DNA of 38,371 nt. Source: an uncultured Chitinophagales bacterium (GTDB lineage Bacteria; Bacteroidota; Bacteroidia; Chitinophagales; Chitinophagaceae). The position numbers and the translations under genes were made by a program. Shown here piece by piece: positions 1 through 6,861 of this stretch (its first letter is position 1; the number at the start of each line of letters is the position of its first letter). The stretch is from positions 1 through 38,371 of the forward strand of contig CAMPIQ010000016.1 of the NCBI GenBank assembly GCA_946886475.1, in the 5' to 3' direction. The notes below the pieces were generated by a model, which did no database searches, had not been told where the DNA came from, and saw nothing but the letters and a program-made list of their open reading frames with translations.

Positions 1-355
1 GGTCTTCGAATCCGGAAAATTTTTTCGTGGCCACAAAATCTGCATGCCCTGGCCGTGGAATGGCTTTGAATTTTTCATAATCGGAAGAACGCGTGTTGGC
101 ATTTTCAAATAAGATGGTCAGCGGACTTCCGGTTGTTCTGTTATTAAATAATCCGGAAATAAATTTTGGCTGATCGCTTTCTTTTCTGGGGGTAGTTCCT
201 TTCTGGCTTCCACCCTGCCTTCTTTGAAGGTCTTTTTCAAAATCATCTTCATGGAGAGGCAAACCGGCAGGACAGCCATCGATAGTGAGTCCAACCATGG
301 GCCCATGCGATTCGCCGAAAATGGTGATCCTGAAAAGACGTCCAAAAGCATTCAT
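1..355 (-). CDS. aroC: Chorismate synthase (N-terminal part, cut by window edge)
   Basis: This is the first 118 codons of chorismate synthase, which converts EPSP to chorismate using reduced FMN, the last step of the shikimate pathway. The translation begins MNAFGRLFRITIFGESHG, which carries the family signature GESHG. It continues with a basic stretch containing RRQGG and then RPGHAD, as in known AroC proteins. The ATG at 355 fits the family's normal N-terminus. The gene follows aroA by 12 bp on the same strand, so it is the last visible gene of the aromatic operon. The C-terminal two-thirds lie outside the window, so no truncation can be inferred. An open frame at 118-351 is only a shadow of this gene. 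Confidence 0.95.
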   Translation of the reverse strand, partial: MNAFGRLFRITIFGESHGPMVGLTIDGCPAGLPLHEDDFEKDLQRRQGGSQKGTTPRKESDQPKFISGLFNNRTTGSPLTILFENANTRSSDYEKFKAIPRPGHADFVATKKFSGFED

Positions 356-367
356 GCTACAATTTAT

Positions 368-1639
368 TTAAAATACTCCAGCGTTTATTTTTTTAAGATG
401 ATCCCAGAAAGCCGGATAGGATTTATTAACTGCTTCAGCACCTGTTATTACCGTTTCACCTGTTGCATTCAATGCAGCCACAGCGCAGGCCATTGCAATT
501 CTGTGATCATGGTGGGAATCTACCAGGGCTCCATTTAGTTTTGTTCCACCTTTTATGATCATATAGTCATCCTGGAAATCAATCACCAAACCCATTTTTC
601 CAAATTCCTGTTGAAGGGTAAGCGCCCGGTTGCTTTCTTTATGTGTTAACCTGTGCACCCCTTCTATTACAGATGTTCCATGGCAGGAGGCAGCCAGTGC
701 AACCAAAGGAGGAAAAAGATCCGGACAGTCTGTTGCGTTAAAATGAAATGGCTGCAAATTATTTTTTGCCGTTCTGATCATATCAGTTTCTACGCTCATA
801 AAAGGTCCGGCTGGCATAAGCGCCTGCAATATTTGTTTGTCGGCCTGCGTTGAAAAAACATCAAGGCCCTCAACGGTTACATTGCCGGAAACTGCACCGG
901 CCACCAGTAAAAATGCTGCACCACTCCAATCACCTTCTACAGCGTATTGAATAGTCTCATTTGGAAAAGAAGTAACGGATTGTTTACCAAAATAAAAGTT
1001 GCTGTAATCTGAATTTACTGGTGTCTTCAACCCAAAATCCGTCATGATCTTTAATGTAAGATCTACATATGGCTTACTGTTTAGATTTCTAACCTTAATG
1101 GTTTTGTGCTCAGCACCTATGGCAGCATAGGCAAATAATAAACCAGTCAAAAACTGAGAAGAAAGACTACCGTCAACTTCAATGTTCTGAGGTAATAAAG
1201 GACCTTTTATCTTTAAGGGAAGTAATCCAAGATTTGATTCAACCTGCACGCCAAGCGCAGGCAGCACCTCATCAAAAAAAGATAAAGGCCTGGTCACCAG
1301 ACTTCCTGTACCATGAATTTCAACCGGTAAAGAACTTACTGATGCAATTGAAGTAAACATCCTTGCCGACAAACCGCTTTCTCCGCAATTGATCTTTCCT
1401 GATACAGGATGAATGCCATTACTGGTTATAACTATATGGTCATCAACCGGAGTTACAGAGGCGCCTAATTGTTCAATGATATGCAGGGCGGATTTATCAT
1501 CTGACGACACTCCCGGATTATACAGTATTGTTTTCCCTCCCTTTATCAGCGCTGCCGCGCAGGCTCTTTGCATGGCACTTTTTGATGCCGGCGCAGTTAC
1601 GGTTCCAGATACTTTTGAGGGATGTATGGTTATATTCAT
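368..1639 (-). CDS. aroA: 3-phosphoshikimate 1-carboxyvinyltransferase (EPSP synthase)
   Basis: EPSP synthase transfers the enolpyruvyl group of PEP to shikimate-3-phosphate. The 423 residues match the family's usual length. Visible motifs are the N-terminal PASKSAMQRA (the substrate-binding Lys segment), CGESGLSARM in the position of the usual GNSGT/R loop, NSKPYVDLTL in the first half, KESNRA, and DHRIAMA near the C-terminus. The Gly-Glu-Ser-Gly-Leu loop differs from the textbook GNSGT but keeps Ser, Gly and Arg; this looks like family variation. The start overlaps the aroB stop by one base (TAATG), which suggests translational coupling. aroC follows after 12 bp. Confidence 0.96.
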   Translation of the reverse strand: MNITIHPSKVSGTVTAPASKSAMQRACAAALIKGGKTILYNPGVSSDDKSALHIIEQLGASVTPVDDHIVITSNGIHPVSGKINCGESGLSARMFTSIASVSSLPVEIHGTGSLVTRPLSFFDEVLPALGVQVESNLGLLPLKIKGPLLPQNIEVDGSLSSQFLTGLLFAYAAIGAEHKTIKVRNLNSKPYVDLTLKIMTDFGLKTPVNSDYSNFYFGKQSVTSFPNETIQYAVEGDWSGAAFLLVAGAVSGNVTVEGLDVFSTQADKQILQALMPAGPFMSVETDMIRTAKNNLQPFHFNATDCPDLFPPLVALAASCHGTSVIEGVHRLTHKESNRALTLQQEFGKMGLVIDFQDDYMIIKGGTKLNGALVDSHHDHRIAMACAVAALNATGETVITGAEAVNKSYPAFWDHLKKINAGVF

Positions 1640-2649
1640 TAAAGTGCCTGATAAATTTGTTCAACATTCAGTGGCAGGATGGAGGCTCTGCCGATCTTTT
1701 CAAGTAAGATAAAATGAATGAGACCTCCTGCCTTTTTCTTGTCCATTTTCAAAACCTGTATCACTTTATCCCTGTCAAATGCTGCATGAGTTGGAAGCTG
1801 ATACTTTTCAAGTAAAGAAGTGAGTTTATCCTGGTGCCGGAAACCAATTAATTGCTGGGAGAGACTGCCTGCAAAGGTCATTCCGATGGAAATGGCCTCA
1901 CCATGCGAGAGTTCATATTGTGTTTCCAGCGCATGCCCAAGTGTGTGACCAAAATTCAATTTCCTTCTTTCATCTTTTTCAAACTCATCTCGCTGAACGA
2001 TCCGGGTCTTCAACATCATATTCCGGGATACAAGTGAACTCAGTAAGGATCTTCTTTTTTTATAGATATCCATTCCGTTTTCTTCCAGATCCCTGAACAT
2101 TACAGCATCCCTGATGCTTGCGTGTTTGATGATCTCTGCAAAGCCATTTCTCCACTCTTTATCAGGTAACGTAGCCATCATCCTGGTATCCTGCAAAATA
2201 AATGAAGGTTGCCTGATCACGCCCACCATGTTTTTATAATCACCAACATCAATTCCATTTTTACCTCCAATTGAAGCGTCTACCATTGCTAACAGACTTG
2301 TCGGGATAAAACCAAATGAAATGCCCCGCATAAAAATTGAAGCGATGTAGCCTGTAAGGTCCGTAATTACGCCGCCTCCCGCCCCAACAAGGGTAGTTTG
2401 CCGGTCCGCCTGCATCTCAATCATCTGCTCAATTACTGAATCAACAGTTGCCTGCACCTTAAAAGCTTCACCGGCCTTCAGGACAATGGTATTCCAATTC
2501 CTGAATTGTTTTTGATGGGCAGAAAATACATTTTCATCTGTAATAATAATGGCGTTCTTCCTGTCCACTATATTTCTCAGATCAGAAAAACTACTATCAG
2601 TAAAATAACTGACACGGCTGGTCGAAAATTTTATTATCCTTTTTGGCAT
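1639..2649 (-). CDS. aroB: 3-dehydroquinate synthase
   Basis: AroB cyclises DAHP to 3-dehydroquinate using NAD+ and a divalent metal, the second step of the shikimate pathway. The 336-residue protein has the NAD-binding glycine run GAGGGVITDLTGYIAS, the MVDASIGGKNG segment, and the metal-ligand regions GHTLGHALE and SHGEAISIG. It is slightly shorter than the roughly 350-360 residues of many homologues, but both ends look intact. Its ATG overlaps the stop of the upstream DAHP synthase gene (TGATG) and its stop overlaps the aroA start (TAATG), so the three genes are probably translationally coupled. Confidence 0.96.
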   Translation of the reverse strand: MPKRIIKFSTSRVSYFTDSSFSDLRNIVDRKNAIIITDENVFSAHQKQFRNWNTIVLKAGEAFKVQATVDSVIEQMIEMQADRQTTLVGAGGGVITDLTGYIASIFMRGISFGFIPTSLLAMVDASIGGKNGIDVGDYKNMVGVIRQPSFILQDTRMMATLPDKEWRNGFAEIIKHASIRDAVMFRDLEENGMDIYKKRRSLLSSLVSRNMMLKTRIVQRDEFEKDERRKLNFGHTLGHALETQYELSHGEAISIGMTFAGSLSQQLIGFRHQDKLTSLLEKYQLPTHAAFDRDKVIQVLKMDKKKAGGLIHFILLEKIGRASILPLNVEQIYQAL

Positions 2650-3728
2650 CAGCTGTTAAATACTTTTGTTTGATGACTGATGCTCTCCATATGCACAGCA
2701 TCAAAATATTTCGTGATGAATTCCTTACTTAATCCAAGTTTTTCAGCTCTCTGACAGGCACGGTTCAATATTTCATTCCAGCGGCTGGTTTGTAAGATCG
2801 TAATATTATTCTCTTTCTTATACGCAGCTATCTTTTCGGCTACTTTCATGCGCTGGCTGAGCACCTGCATCAATTCATCATCAAGATGATTGATCTGGTT
2901 GCGCAATTTTTCCAAAGCCTGGTGGTACTCTGCCGAAGCTACGTCCTCTTCCCTTCTCCAGACGATCTCACCAAGCAATTCGGCAAGCCTTTCAGGCGTT
3001 ACCTGCTGCATGGCATCACTCCATGCATTGTCCGGATCAATATGGCTTTCAATCATAAGTCCATCATAATCCAGGTCTATTGCTTTTTGCGCCACCTCGA
3101 GTAAAATATCCCTGCGGCCACTTATATGTGATGGATCGTTGATCATTAAAAGCTCAGGATTCCGTCTTTTCATTTCAATGGCCAGGTGCCACATGGGTGC
3201 ATTGCGGTATTCTGTATTGCCATAGGAAGAAAATCCACGATGGATCAGTCCCAGTTGTTTGATACCCGACTTGGCAACTCTTTCTACGGCACCCGTCCAT
3301 AGCTCAAGATCAGGGTTTATAGGATTCTTGATCAGAACCGGCACATCAGCACCACGCAATGCATCTGCAACTTCCTGTACACTGAAAGGATTCACTGTTG
3401 TTCTGGCACCGATCCATAAAATGTCTACATCAAAATGCAGGGCATCTTCCACCTGTTTGGCGGTGGCTACTTCCACCGCAACCGGCAGGCCTGTGATCTT
3501 TTTTGCCTGCTGTAACCACACCAGGCCTTTCGCCCCGATCCCTTCAAAACTTCCTGGCCTGGTTCTGGGTTTCCAGATACCGGCCCGCAAAGCATCTACC
3601 TTTCCGCATGCGGCAAGCCTTTGTGCCGTTTCCACCACCTGCGCTTCTGTTTCTGCACTACATGGACCGGAAATGATCAGTGGTTTTTTTGCCCATGCCT
3701 GCTGTACATTGTTTTTTATATTTTCCAT
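2649..3728 (-). CDS. Bifunctional DAHP synthase / chorismate mutase
   Basis: This 359-residue fusion joins two steps at opposite ends of chorismate metabolism. Residues 1-260 are a KDO8P-synthase-like (type I beta) DAHP synthase with GPCSAE, AGIWKPRTRPGSFEG, IGARTTVN, LIKNP and IHRGFSSYG. Residues 270-350 are an AroQ-type chorismate mutase starting near LRNQINHLDDELMQVLSQRM, with the expected Arg/Lys/Glu pattern (RMKVAEKIAAYKKE). The C-terminal placement of the mutase is the arrangement known from Bacteroidota; the Prevotella nigrescens homologue is reported to be controlled by prephenate. There is no ACT or N-terminal regulatory domain. It lies 69 bp after tyrA, the only real gap inside the operon, and that gap holds a heptamer repeat. 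Confidence 0.95.
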   Translation of the reverse strand: MENIKNNVQQAWAKKPLIISGPCSAETEAQVVETAQRLAACGKVDALRAGIWKPRTRPGSFEGIGAKGLVWLQQAKKITGLPVAVEVATAKQVEDALHFDVDILWIGARTTVNPFSVQEVADALRGADVPVLIKNPINPDLELWTGAVERVAKSGIKQLGLIHRGFSSYGNTEYRNAPMWHLAIEMKRRNPELLMINDPSHISGRRDILLEVAQKAIDLDYDGLMIESHIDPDNAWSDAMQQVTPERLAELLGEIVWRREEDVASAEYHQALEKLRNQINHLDDELMQVLSQRMKVAEKIAAYKKENNITILQTSRWNEILNRACQRAEKLGLSKEFITKYFDAVHMESISHQTKVFNS

Positions 3729-3766
3729 CGGTTATTTTGTTTAACTGTTCAGACTTAAGGTTTCAG

Positions 3767-3801
3767 CCATGAGCCATTGGCCATTGGCCTTTGGCCATCA
3801 T
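3767..3801. repeat. Seven-nt tandem repeat, CCATTGG type
   Basis: Five consecutive seven-base units can be read: CCATGAG, CCATTGG, CCATTGG, CCTTTGG, CCATCAT. The array begins inside the tyrA-DAHP synthase gap and runs into the tyrA stop codon (3798-3800). On RNA the GGCCA/TGGCC halves could form a short hairpin between the two cistrons. No function can be read from the sequence. Similar seven-base arrays with different sequences occur elsewhere in the window. Confidence 0.6.
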
Positions 3802-4637
3802 TTCAATATTTTTTTGATCTTATTCGCATTCACCATCAATTCTTCCAGGTATTCATAATTTTCCTTTTCCAGGCAGGCCTTGAATTTTCTCAACTGGCTG
3901 ATATGTTCATTGAGTACGTCCAAAACATTTTCCCTGTTCTGCATGAAAATGGAAGCCCAGGTTAGCGGGTTGCTTTTTGCAAGGCGCACAGTGGATTCAA
4001 AACCTCCACTGGCCAGTTCAAATATGGTATCTTCCTCTCTTTCCTTTTCCAGTACTGTATTGGCAAGTGCAAATGAAGTGATATGCGAGATGTGACTAAC
4101 ATACGCTACGTGAAGGTCATGATCCTGCCCATTCATATACATGATATGCATACCGAGCTTTCTGTAAAGGTCTTCCACCATTTGCACTGCCTGTGGATCA
4201 CTTTGTTCTTTATTACAAATAACCGTGGCCTTGTTTTCAAATGCCCCATGTACTGCTGCTTCCGGACCGCTGTATTCTGTACCCCACATAGGATGTGTTG
4301 CTACAAACCGTTTGCGATGAGGATGTGATTTCACAGCATCAAGAATGCCTTGTTTTGTTGAACCCACATCCATAACCAGTTGCCGATCTGTTTTATCCAG
4401 TACAGATGGCAATAATTTCATTACTGCATCAACCGGAACAGCCAGTATTATCAGCCGGGCATGTTTTATGGCCTCATCAAGTTCCATTACTTCATCCACC
4501 AGTCCAAGTAACAATGCCTTATGGCAGTGTGATGCTTCCGCATCAACTCCAATGATCTTTGAAGCCATTTGCCTGTTCTTCAATGCAAGGGCAAGAGAAC
4601 CACCTATCAATCCTATTCCGATAACTGCAACTATCAT
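3798..4637 (-). CDS. tyrA: Prephenate dehydrogenase
   Basis: This enzyme oxidatively decarboxylates prephenate to 4-hydroxyphenylpyruvate (or arogenate to tyrosine; the sequence does not settle which). The N-terminus VIGIGLIGGSLALAL is a Rossmann NAD(P) loop, followed by an acidic end of strand 2 (GVDAE) suggesting NAD+. HPMWGTEYSGP carries the conserved substrate-binding His region. At 279 residues it consists of the nucleotide-binding and helical dimerisation domains only, with no C-terminal ACT domain, so classical Tyr feedback through ACT is not expected. The start overlaps the aminotransferase stop by four bases (ATGA). Confidence 0.94.
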   Translation of the reverse strand: MIVAVIGIGLIGGSLALALKNRQMASKIIGVDAEASHCHKALLLGLVDEVMELDEAIKHARLIILAVPVDAVMKLLPSVLDKTDRQLVMDVGSTKQGILDAVKSHPHRKRFVATHPMWGTEYSGPEAAVHGAFENKATVICNKEQSDPQAVQMVEDLYRKLGMHIMYMNGQDHDLHVAYVSHISHITSFALANTVLEKEREEDTIFELASGGFESTVRLAKSNPLTWASIFMQNRENVLDVLNEHISQLRKFKACLEKENYEYLEELMVNANKIKKILK

Positions 4638-5809
4638 AAAGTTTCTATCCCTTTAATATTTCTGACCCTGTTGATGGCCTGATCAAATTTTTCTTCCGGA
4701 CTGCATAAGCTTACACGGATAAATTTTTCTCCTGCTGAACCAAAAATTCCCCCTGGCGTGATAAATACTTTTGAGCTGTTCAGAACCTCATCACTCAATT
4801 CAAAGCCAGTTTCATATCCGGAAGGCACCCTGGCCCAAAGAAACATACCGGCCTGATTTGGTACATATGTACAATTCAGGATATCATGTATCAATTCATG
4901 TGCTTTCAGTCTTCTTCTCTTATAATGTTCATTCACACTATCAAACCATTCTTTACCCAGGGACAATGCTTTTGCTGCTGCAAGTTGCACAGGCAGGAAC
5001 ATACCGCTGTCCATATTCGATTTAAACCGGAGTACTTCCTCAATCCTGCTGGCAGCACCGCATAATGCACCAACCCTCCAGCCAGCCATATTATGCGATT
5101 TGCTCAACGAATTCAATTCAACAGCTACCTTTTTTGCTCCATCAATACTCAACAGGCTGAATGGATGTTCGTTCAAAATGAAACTATATGGGTTATCATA
5201 TACAATCAGAATATTTCTTTCTTCCGCAAATTGTACCATTTTTTCAAGCTGTACTTTATTTGCAGGTTCTCCGGTAGGCATATGAGGATAATTCACAAAC
5301 ATCAGTTTAACATCAGCCGTATCCATTTTTTCCAGAGAAGAAAGATTTGGGAAATTGGTTTCTTCTTCCAGCAAATATTCACTGCAGATGCCACCGGCCA
5401 GTTGAACTGCGCTTCTGTAAGTGGGATAACCCGGGTTGGGAACAAGGGCTTTATCTCCCTGGTTTAAATAGGTCATGCATAAATGCATGATCCCTTCTTT
5501 AGATCCGATCAATGGCAAAATTTCTGATGCAGGATCCAGCTCAACAGAAAACCACTGCCTGTACCATTGACTGAATGCATTTCTAAGCACTTCCGCACCT
5601 TTATAACTTTGGTAAGCATGTACATTTTCTTTCGAAACTTCCTCCTGTAAGGTTTTGATCACTTCAGGATGAGGTGGCAGGTCGGGGCTTCCTATGCCAA
5701 GGTTGATCACAGCATTACCCTGCCTGTTAAGCATTTCTATTTCTTTCAGCTTCCGGGAAAAATAATATTCACCAACGCCATTTAACCTGCTGGCTACCTG
5801 TATTTTCAT
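4634..5809 (-). CDS. Class I/II PLP-dependent aminotransferase, probably aromatic/prephenate
   Basis: A fold-type I aminotransferase of 391 residues. The PLP lysine lies in LNSLSKSHNMAGWRVGAL (SKxxxMxGxR pattern). Other family landmarks are NPGYPTY, VYDNPYSFI and the C-terminal substrate Arg region FIRVSLC. It sits between prephenate dehydratase and prephenate dehydrogenase and overlaps both by four bases. That supports a role in transaminating phenylpyruvate and 4-hydroxyphenylpyruvate to Phe and Tyr, or prephenate to arogenate. The exact substrate is inferred from the operon, not from a specificity motif. The general family also includes aspartate, alanine and methionine aminotransferases. 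Confidence 0.88.
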   Translation of the reverse strand: MKIQVASRLNGVGEYYFSRKLKEIEMLNRQGNAVINLGIGSPDLPPHPEVIKTLQEEVSKENVHAYQSYKGAEVLRNAFSQWYRQWFSVELDPASEILPLIGSKEGIMHLCMTYLNQGDKALVPNPGYPTYRSAVQLAGGICSEYLLEEETNFPNLSSLEKMDTADVKLMFVNYPHMPTGEPANKVQLEKMVQFAEERNILIVYDNPYSFILNEHPFSLLSIDGAKKVAVELNSLSKSHNMAGWRVGALCGAASRIEEVLRFKSNMDSGMFLPVQLAAAKALSLGKEWFDSVNEHYKRRRLKAHELIHDILNCTYVPNQAGMFLWARVPSGYETGFELSDEVLNSSKVFITPGGIFGSAGEKFIRVSLCSPEEKFDQAINRVRNIKGIETL

Positions 5810-6645
5810 TGTATGGTCCTCCCTTTTTGATAAATACCCAGTATATGAATGGATTCAGTAATGGGCTTTATTAAACTGATCACCTTATTGAACTGATCCA
5901 GGGAATCAAACTCCATATCAACGTGAAAACTGTATTTCCATTCTGTACCTGGTATGGGCATGCTTTGCAGTTTGCTAAGGTTGATATTTCCATCTGAAAT
6001 AATGGAAAGTACTTTTGCAAGGCTTCCTCTTGAGTGGTCTGTATGAAAATTTACTGATGCTTTATTCACCTGTTCATTTTCCTGATGTAAAGCTTCTCTT
6101 TTGACAAAAAGAAATCTTGTATAATTAGTATTGTCCGACTGTATGCCTTTTGCAATTATATGCAGATTAAAAAGCTCTGATGCCAGTTTACCTGCAATTA
6201 CAGCTACATGTTTATGCCTGTGCTGATGAATATACCTGGCGCTCAAAGCTGTGTCTTCTGTTTCAACCAGCTTCCAATGGGGACGTTTTTCAAGATAATC
6301 CATGCATTGCAGCAAAGCCATGGGATGGGAATGCACTTCCCGTATGTCGTCCATTTCAACTCCAGGATTAACCATCAGATCCTGCCTGATCTTTAAATAG
6401 ATCTCGCCGGCAATTGATAAACCAGACTGCATGAGCAGGGCATAATTTGGAAGTATGCTTCCTGCAATTGAATTTTCTATGGCCATAATACCACCATCGC
6501 AACCATTTGATGCAGCCTTTTTTACTACTTCCCTGAATGTGGAACAAGTGATCACTTCCACATCATCGCCCAAAAATGCCCGGGCTGCAAGCTGGTGAAA
6601 GCTGCCTTCAAACCCCTGGATGGATATTCTTTTTGACATAGGCAT
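5806..6645 (-). CDS. pheA: Prephenate dehydratase
   Basis: Monofunctional prephenate dehydratase makes phenylpyruvate for Phe synthesis. The catalytic domain (about residues 5-185) includes IQGFEGSFHQLAA, GIMAIENSIAGSI and the diagnostic NYTRFLFV (Thr-Arg-Phe). Residues 195-275 form an ACT domain with NLSKLQSMPIPGTEWKYSF; the canonical Phe-binding ESRP is replaced by QSMP, so Phe feedback may be weak or different. Two starts are possible, ATG at 6645 or ATG at 6639. The first follows directly on the U-tract of the attenuator terminator, leaving no room for a Shine-Dalgarno sequence. It is the first structural gene of the operon and its expression should depend on read-through of that terminator. 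Confidence 0.95.
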   Translation of the reverse strand: MPMSKRISIQGFEGSFHQLAARAFLGDDVEVITCSTFREVVKKAASNGCDGGIMAIENSIAGSILPNYALLMQSGLSIAGEIYLKIRQDLMVNPGVEMDDIREVHSHPMALLQCMDYLEKRPHWKLVETEDTALSARYIHQHRHKHVAVIAGKLASELFNLHIIAKGIQSDNTNYTRFLFVKREALHQENEQVNKASVNFHTDHSRGSLAKVLSIISDGNINLSKLQSMPIPGTEWKYSFHVDMEFDSLDQFNKVISLIKPITESIHILGIYQKGRTIQ

Positions 6646-6674
6646 AAAAAAAATCCCGGCTATTCGCCGGGATT
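6646..6674 (-). terminator. Intrinsic terminator of the aromatic operon attenuator (segments 3 and 4)
   Basis: On the minus-strand RNA, AAUCCCGGC (6674-6666) pairs perfectly with GCCGGGAUU (6660-6652) around a five-base loop GAAUA. It is followed by an uninterrupted U8 tract that ends at base 6646, next to the pheA ATG at 6645. This is a strong intrinsic terminator placed upstream of its operon, so it can only make sense as an attenuator. Segment 3 can pair instead with an upstream copy of the 3' arm (6717-6725). Confidence 0.92.
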
Positions 6675-6755
6675 CTATGTTGATGATTTTAAATTTATTT
6701 CAGCGTCATCAATAGCAATCCCGGCTTCATTTGATAGAAGTAAAAATAAAACCAA
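6666..6755 (-). promoter_or_regulatory. Competing antiterminator and protector pairings of the attenuator
   Basis: Segment 2, GCCGGGAUU (6725-6717, inside the leader ORF), is an exact copy of the terminator's 3' arm. It can pair with segment 3 (6674-6666) over nine bases. With one bulged G (6716), four more pairs form (CUAU 6715-6712 with AUAG 6678-6675), so the antiterminator can exceed the 9-bp terminator. Segment 1, UUGGUUU (6755-6749), which includes the Trp and first Phe codons of the run, can pair with AAGCCGG (6727-6721), with three G-U pairs, as a protector hairpin. Stalling on the aromatic codons would mask segment 1 and favour antitermination. Energies were not computed. Confidence 0.82.
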
Positions 6756-6778
6756 CGGAATGCTTTTGAAATGTTCAT
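6695..6778 (-). CDS. Aromatic amino acid leader peptide (27 aa)
   Basis: A 27-codon ORF, ATG at 6778 to TAA at 6695, reading MNISKAFRWFYFYFYQMKPG and then LLLMTLK. Eight residues are aromatic and residues 9-15 are an unbroken Trp-Phe-Tyr-Phe-Tyr-Phe-Tyr run, far beyond chance. It lies between a promoter and an intrinsic terminator ahead of the full Phe/Tyr/chorismate operon, the classic position of a transcription-attenuation leader peptide (compare pheL and trpL in enterobacteria). Codons in the run are TGG TTT TAT TTT TAC TTC TAT. Segment 2 of the antiterminator begins three codons after the last Tyr. The peptide itself probably has no function beyond ribosome stalling. The sense of regulation is inferred. 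Confidence 0.88.
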   Translation of the reverse strand: MNISKAFRWFYFYFYQMKPGLLLMTLK

Positions 6779-6784
6779 GATGTA

Positions 6785-6815
6785 CAAATATATATTTCTA
6801 AACTTTATATGCCAA
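6785..6815 (-). promoter_or_regulatory. Promoter of the aromatic amino acid operon
   Basis: On the minus strand TTGG (6815-6812) is followed, after 19 bases, by TATATTTG (6792-6785), a full match to the Bacteroidota -7 element TAnnTTTG at normal spacing. The start codon of the leader peptide is only six bases beyond the -7 element, so the transcript should begin at or within a few bases of that ATG. Confidence 0.8.
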
Positions 6816-6833
6816 TAATTTTTTTATGCTTCC

Positions 6834-6861
6834 GGCCAAAAGCTATTGTCCATTGGCCTAG
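6834..6861. repeat. Seven-nt periodic repeat after the helicase gene
   Basis: Units GGCCAAA, AGCTATT, GTCCATT, GGCCTAG show a seven-base rhythm related to the CCATTGG array at 3767-3801. The last unit covers the helicase stop codon (6858-6860). It separates the helicase gene from the downstream aromatic-operon promoter. More degenerate than the 3767 array. Confidence 0.4.

Noticed and set aside
118..351. 77-codon open frame on the minus strand
   Set aside because: A shifted-frame shadow of the real aroC N-terminus (GESHG signature) in the neighbouring frame.
3259..3744. 161-codon open frame on the plus strand
   Set aside because: Antisense to the DAHP synthase gene, no recognisable domain, and no promoter or start context of its own.
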